57,118 nt of DNA from Armatimonadota bacterium (GTDB lineage Bacteria > Armatimonadota > Fimbriimonadia > Fimbriimonadales > Fimbriimonadaceae). The notes beneath the pieces are model-generated. The model did no database searches. It saw nothing but the letters and a program-made list of their open reading frames with translations, and had not been told where the DNA came from. Each line of letters begins with the position of its first letter. Within the stretch, counting starts at the first letter, position 1. A program made the position numbers and the translations under genes. Below are positions 54,401-57,118 of this stretch, piece after piece. Location of the stretch: NCBI GenBank assembly GCA_016223145.1, contig JACRPN010000008.1, forward strand, positions 1-57,118. The letters are read 5' to 3'.

Positions 54401-54621
54401 CCGCCCTGGGCTTCGTTCCCATGGCGATCAACACCGACATTGGCGCGGAAGTCCAGCGGCCGTTGGCCACCGTCGTGATCGGCGGCATCGCCTCGGCCAC
54501 GCTGCTGACGCTCCTCGTTCTGCCGGTACTCTACACGTGGTTCGAGCGCGCCCGGCCCGCGCCCGTCATCGTCACCCCCGAGGGCCAGGAAATGCCCCAG
54601 GAGAAGGAGATCATCGAATGA
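51478..54621 (+). CDS. CzcA-like heavy-metal RND transporter, second copy
   Basis: 1047 residues, ATG start. Same family as 45102, with the same N-terminus (MLDKLLHFSLTQR) and the same NQVQ(I/V)NTETGGM and GAPVLTG-type blocks. The helix-four motif is DFGLIVDGAVFMIEN, again the divalent-cation type. The C-terminus has an extra cytosolic tail ending EMPQEKEIIE. It overlaps the PII-like gene by ATGA. Two such pumps side by side may differ in metal range or in affinity. Confidence 0.9.
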   Translation: MLDKLLHFSLTQRLLVIMGAIALAIWGGVSWTRLNLDAVPDITTNQVQINTETGGMGPEEVERLVTFPIETAMGGLPGVEGVRSLSQYGLSQVTVTFGDSVDIFFARQLVNERLGNVREVLPTSIEAPQMGPVSTGLGDIYMFAVESDKRDMKELRSIMDWQISPQVRTVPGVAEVNVADGNVKQYQVVADPMRLLAHGLGVHDLIEALQNNNQNAGGGVVDSGGERVLIRSVGMATKSADIENIPIATEEGTPVLVRDVADIEMGAPVLTGISSKDGKEALIAIAMMLKGANGRTVAEAVGKRIREVQAQLPEDVKLTPVYNRSVLVNKTIGTVQKNLLEGGALVIIVLLVLLGNLRGALLAALVIPLSMLFGFSLMTSYGVSGNLMSLGAIDFGLIVDGAVFMIENMVRRLAERRAHEGRTLSKEEVRQSVLEASREVAKPTLTALAIITVVYIPILALEGTEGKMFKPMAWTVAFCLIGALLFTLTLVPALASLVLSGDTREKHNPVMGFFSKLYSPTLGFALRFKALVVGASVLVLVAAGLVFTRLGSEFIPRLDEGDLVVQPLRARTVNAEETSRLVTAAERKVMEVPEVVTVFSRSGTPEVASDPMPLSITDSYVILKERRQWRAGMTKDMIREEIEKKVSEVPGQGYNFSQPIELRFNELISGVKADIGIKVFGEDLDILKQKADEIAAVVRALPGAADVEVEQVEPIPVLQFDIDREAIARYGVSIHEIQELVSSALGGEEIGQIVEGDKRFGMVVRLPEDIRNDAEAIASLPVKASNGESVPLSSLAHIDNKPAPAQISRESGKRRVVVQMNVRGTDMGTFVAQAQQAIQSKVKLPEGYYVTWGGQFENLQKASQRLMIVVPAALALIFMILFMTFGSIKQTLLIYTGVPLAVTGGVFALAMRGLPFSISAGVGFIALSGVAVLNGVVMVSAINRLREEHGLSVAEAVRQGAMEKLRPVLMTAMVAALGFVPMAINTDIGAEVQRPLATVVIGGIASATLLTLLVLPVLYTWFERARPAPVIVTPEGQEMPQEKEIIE

Positions 54622-54929
54622 AGGAAGTCAAAGCGGTCATCCGGCCGCACAAGCTGGACGATGTGCTGAACGCCCTGCACAAGATCGGGCGCCTGCCGGC
54701 GGTAGTCAGCTCCCAGGCCACCACGACCAACGTCGGCGCGGAGTTCTACGAGTCAGAGCCGATGGCCAAGATCGAGCTCATGGTCCCGGACGATCAGGTC
54801 GAGGCGGTGATCGGCCTGATCGCCCAGGCCGCGCACACCGGCAACGCGGGCGACGGGCGCATCTTCATCATTCCGATCGAAGACAGCATCGTCATCCGCA
54901 CCGGCGAGCGAGGGGAAGCAGCCAGGTGA
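54618..54929 (+). CDS. PII-like signalling protein linked to metal efflux
   Basis: 103 residues from the ATG at 54618, ATGA overlap with the RND gene. The KEVKAVIRPHKLDDV start and GDGRIFIIPIEDSIVIRTGE end are PII-fold signatures (the GDGxIFxxP motif near residue 76 is the nucleotide-binding B-loop/C-terminal part). The T-loop region is divergent and lacks the uridylylated tyrosine context of GlnB. A PII subgroup encoded with CusA/CzcA-type pumps has been described (PII-NG). It may tune pump activity or expression by nucleotide or metal state; that is inference. Confidence 0.8.
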   Translation: MKEVKAVIRPHKLDDVLNALHKIGRLPAVVSSQATTTNVGAEFYESEPMAKIELMVPDDQVEAVIGLIAQAAHTGNAGDGRIFIIPIEDSIVIRTGERGEAAR

Positions 54930-54969
54930 GAATGGAGGATATGTCGCCTAACCTGGGGCGGAATGGGCC

Positions 54970-55704
54970 TTAGGCAAACGCAAGCTTCAGCGCCGCGATC
55001 ACCAGCACGACGGAGAGCGCCCGCTTGAGACCCAATGCCCCGAACTTCCGAACGCCCAAATGCGATCCCACCAAGCCGCCTACAACCGCCGCCGCCGCCC
55101 AATGGGGAAGCTGCGGCGGGAGGTTCTGCGCCGTTTGCCACCGGCCCGCAAGCCCCGCGACAGAGTTCACCAAGATGAACGCCGCCGAGACCCCGCTCGC
55201 CTCGCGCGGCCGCGCCCAACTTGCGAACAAAATCACTGGCGTCAGATAGATCCCGCCGCCGACCGCCGTCAGCCCCGAAAGCAGCCCGATAGCCGCGCCG
55301 AGACCCACGGTCTGCCACCAGGGCGGTGCAACCAGTTCCTTCTCCTTCGCCTTGCCGGTAAAGGCCAACCGAAATGAGGCCACGACAAGCGCGATGGCGA
55401 CCAGAATCTTGTACCACTTCCCCGGAAGCGTCCACGCTCCCCCGACGAACGCAAGTGGAGCCGAAGCGATGGCGAGCGGCAAGAACAGCCGCAAAGAGAA
55501 CGCTTTGGCGAGAACGAACCGCGTCGTGGCGATCACCGCGACAAGGACGTTCAGAACCAGAGCGGCGGGCTTCATGCTTTCCGGCGCGACCGCGAAGAGC
55601 GCCATTGCCGCCAGATAGCCCGAACCGCCGGCATGCCCGACCGACGAATAAAGCGTCGCCGCAAGCAAGATGCACGCGATCAGGCCGATCTCGTGAACGG
55701 TCAT
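54970..55704 (-). CDS. TSUP (TauE/SafE) family membrane transporter
   Basis: 244 residues from the ATG at 55704 (MTVHEIGLIACILLAATLYSS, shortened). The open frame reaches 55779, but the added part is not membrane-like. Seven or eight hydrophobic segments, with the TSUP signatures VGHAGGSGYLAAMAL near residue 22 and LLSGLTAVGGGIYLTP near residue 138. Family members move anions such as sulfite, sulfoacetate or other organosulfur compounds. Last gene of a minus-strand group, convergent with the PII-like gene with 40 bases between. A role in sulfur supply for metal-thiol handling is speculative. Confidence 0.82.
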   Translation of the reverse strand: MTVHEIGLIACILLAATLYSSVGHAGGSGYLAAMALFAVAPESMKPAALVLNVLVAVIATTRFVLAKAFSLRLFLPLAIASAPLAFVGGAWTLPGKWYKILVAIALVVASFRLAFTGKAKEKELVAPPWWQTVGLGAAIGLLSGLTAVGGGIYLTPVILFASWARPREASGVSAAFILVNSVAGLAGRWQTAQNLPPQLPHWAAAAVVGGLVGSHLGVRKFGALGLKRALSVVLVIAALKLAFA

Positions 55705-55815
55705 AAGGTCAAACGATACCGGCTTTTGTTTGGTTGGGGTCGGCCGCGTGACGGGTCTGGAGAACACCAGCACCGGCACCTCCGCCGCCGAGGAGACACG
55801 GGAACTCGCCTACCG

Positions 55816-56313
55816 CTACCTTTCGGCTCCACAGCACGGACTGGGGCACTTGCGGCGCATGTAGAGCCAGCCGCCGAGCACGGAGAGAACCGTGACACCC
55901 AGCATAATCGGTTTTCCCACACCTAGCGCCTTCGCGCCGAACATGCTCGCATAAACCCCGAGCATTGGCGAGCCGCAGCATCCGCTCAAGAAGCACCCCA
56001 GCGCCATCACCACCCCGACCAGCGTAATGCTCCCCGCAGCGCCTGCGGTAGCGGCCGCTTGCCGAGCCCGAATCATTACCCCAATGGACCAAACGCCATA
56101 CGCCGCGCCGAGCGCATAGGAGAGCCCCATCAAGTACTCCTTGCCGCCAAGATACGCCCCCAGCCCGAGCCAGCCATTGTCGGTCAGCCCCGCATCGTCC
56201 CAGCCCGAGGTCGGCGCCGCCGAGACCTGGCGTACGTACAGCGCATGCCCGGCGAGCACGATCACGAACGCTTGGAACGCATAAGAGACCGAAGAGCGAA
56301 GCAACCGGCCCAT
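55816..56313 (-). CDS. Small membrane protein with CCG motifs, unknown family
   Basis: 165 residues. Four predicted membrane segments (about residues 10-25, 60-82, 93-115 and 135-152). Cysteine motifs are LSGCCGSPML in the third segment and KCPSPCCGAER at the cytosolic or periplasmic C-terminus. I do not recognise the family. The Cys pairs resemble those of small mercury and copper import proteins only superficially. It starts one base after the stop of the secreted OB-like gene, so the two are tightly coupled. Confidence 0.6.
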   Translation of the reverse strand: MGRLLRSSVSYAFQAFVIVLAGHALYVRQVSAAPTSGWDDAGLTDNGWLGLGAYLGGKEYLMGLSYALGAAYGVWSIGVMIRARQAAATAGAAGSITLVGVVMALGCFLSGCCGSPMLGVYASMFGAKALGVGKPIMLGVTVLSVLGGWLYMRRKCPSPCCGAER

Positions 56314-56314
56314 C

Positions 56315-56701
56315 TCAGTTCGATGTCACCTTGGTTGCGGTGAACGAGAAGCCTTTCTCCGTTTTGGCGAGAGTGCCGTCCACCTTGACCTTCTGCTCCT
56401 TCTTGGGAGACGCAGCGGTCCATTTAACGGGGATCTTCTTGGTTCCGGCTTCCGAGAGGCAGGAGAGTCCACACTCCTTGTACTCCTTGGGATCGATCAG
56501 CAGGAAGCCCTTCTTGGGGGTCACGGTGGCCACGATTCCAATGACGGTGACCTTCCCCAGGTGAGAGGTTGGGGCGGCGGCAATCTGGTTCACCGTCAAC
56601 GGGCTGTCCTTGGGGGCCGGTGTCTTTGGTCCTGACTGGGCGAGGGAAGCGGTCAGGGAGATCACGAGGATCGCGAGCGAGAAAAGTAGGGTTGGCTTCA
56701 T
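56315..56701 (-). CDS. Secreted OB-fold-like protein, unknown role
   Basis: 128 residues from the ATG at 56701, which has GAGGAGG at the right distance. The longer frame to 56758 is rejected for that reason. Signal peptide KPTLLFSLAILVISLTASLAQ (shortened in use), then a beta-rich domain: LTVNQIAAAPTSHLGKV, VIGIVATVTPKKGFLLIDP and KVKVDGTL, the style of a small periplasmic OB-fold protein. Two cysteines (GLSC near residue 73) might bind metal. Coupled with the CCG membrane protein gene downstream. Confidence 0.6.
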   Translation of the reverse strand: MKPTLLFSLAILVISLTASLAQSGPKTPAPKDSPLTVNQIAAAPTSHLGKVTVIGIVATVTPKKGFLLIDPKEYKECGLSCLSEAGTKKIPVKWTAASPKKEQKVKVDGTLAKTEKGFSFTATKVTSN

Positions 56702-56714
56702 GGTGGATTCCTCC

Positions 56715-57107
56715 TCATTGGCAATTGCAGGTCGACGTGTTCGGGCACTGGACGGCATCGCGCAGTTCGCCTAGAGCGGCGTCCTGCTCGTACCAGGTCT
56801 TGGTTTGGATGGCGATTTCGGCCTTGGCGAGTTCGCGGCCAAGATAGGCGGAGTGGTCAAGTCGAGAGATGAGGCCCTTTTCTACCACGGTAGAGGCAAT
56901 GACGGCGGCTTTCCGCCCCTCGACGACGTTCGCGAGCCTGCCGTCGTTCCGGTAATGCTCGCAGACGATCATGCCGGTTTCAGAATTCGGCAGCACGATG
57001 AAGAAGCCGCTGGGGTCGAGCTTCAAGACTTCCGGGTTGCGGGCCTGAATCCGCTCGACAGTCAATTTCGCTCCCGAATAGGGGCTCAACGGAGGCCGGT
57101 TCTTCAT
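56715..57107 (-). CDS. DUF4346-like protein
   Basis: 130 residues, ATG start with AGGA upstream at the window edge. The core (DPSGFFIVLPNSETGMIVCEHY and LDHSAYLGRELAKAEIAI, given in part) resembles DUF4346, an uncharacterised domain found in bacteria and archaea. The C-terminus PNTSTCNCQ adds a CxC pair. It is probably first in the four-gene group 57107-54970. Function unknown. The gene appears complete; its promoter is outside the window. Confidence 0.55.
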   Translation of the reverse strand: MKNRPPLSPYSGAKLTVERIQARNPEVLKLDPSGFFIVLPNSETGMIVCEHYRNDGRLANVVEGRKAAVIASTVVEKGLISRLDHSAYLGRELAKAEIAIQTKTWYEQDAALGELRDAVQCPNTSTCNCQ

Positions 57108-57118
57108 GGTGCAATCCT

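Noticed and set aside
1-57118. CRISPR array
   Set aside because: No regularly spaced direct repeats with unique spacers are visible; the tandem arrays found have 7-8 base units without spacers.

Overview
The window is a GC-rich bacterial chromosome segment. Its genes are tightly packed, often with 4-base ATGA, GTGA or TTGA overlaps, and GTG and TTG starts are common. No ribosomal or other clear phylogenetic marker is present, so I cannot assign a phylum. An Armatimonadota-like or similar soil or bioreactor lineage is only a guess. A [NiFe] hydrogenase joined to heterodisulfide-reductase-like modules points to anaerobic or facultative H2 metabolism. A surface-polysaccharide cluster and two divalent-metal efflux operons surround it.

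Layout. (1) 1-4450: repeat-rich DNA with a 132-bp direct repeat and a 114-bp tandem repeat, an AIPR-type (abortive infection) gene, an unknown gene with a possible operator, heptamer arrays, glpX and tRNA-Glu(CTC). (2) 4451-20531: an exopolysaccharide or O-antigen type locus. A Wzz-like chain-length protein lies on the plus strand. On the minus strand are four glycosyltransferases, a bi-domain oxidoreductase, a Wzy/ligase-like membrane protein, a heparinase II/III-like protein, asparagine synthase and a WecC-like UDP-sugar dehydrogenase. (3) 21184-41426: one 20-kb plus-strand operon, hdrC-hdrB-hdrA1-mvhD1-hdrCB fusion-hdrA2-hdrA3-mvhD2-mvhG-mvhA-hyaD-hypA-MinD/Mrp ATPase-hypC-hypD-hypE-hypF. 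It should make a cytosolic group 3c hydrogenase feeding electrons to a multi-HdrA flavin-based bifurcating complex, plus most of its maturation set. (4) 41542-57118: probably the left end of an integrated island. A 3' fragment of tRNA-Val and a helically phased GTCTC array mark the edge. The cargo is two related CzcCBA-like operons, each led by a small exported Cys-rich protein, then a PII-like gene and a convergent four-gene operon (DUF4346-like, OB-like secreted protein, CCG membrane protein, TSUP transporter).

The most interesting part is the Hdr/hydrogenase operon. It holds three different HdrA versions, two of them carrying an inserted GltD/NfnB-like NAD(P)H module. HdrA2 and HdrA3 have complementary domain sets, similar in plan to QmoA/QmoB. 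A Mrp/MinD-type ATPase stands where HypB would be expected. The second candidate novelty is the paired Cys-rich small proteins at the head of both efflux operons. All assignments are from reading translated sequence and motifs; no database search was run.
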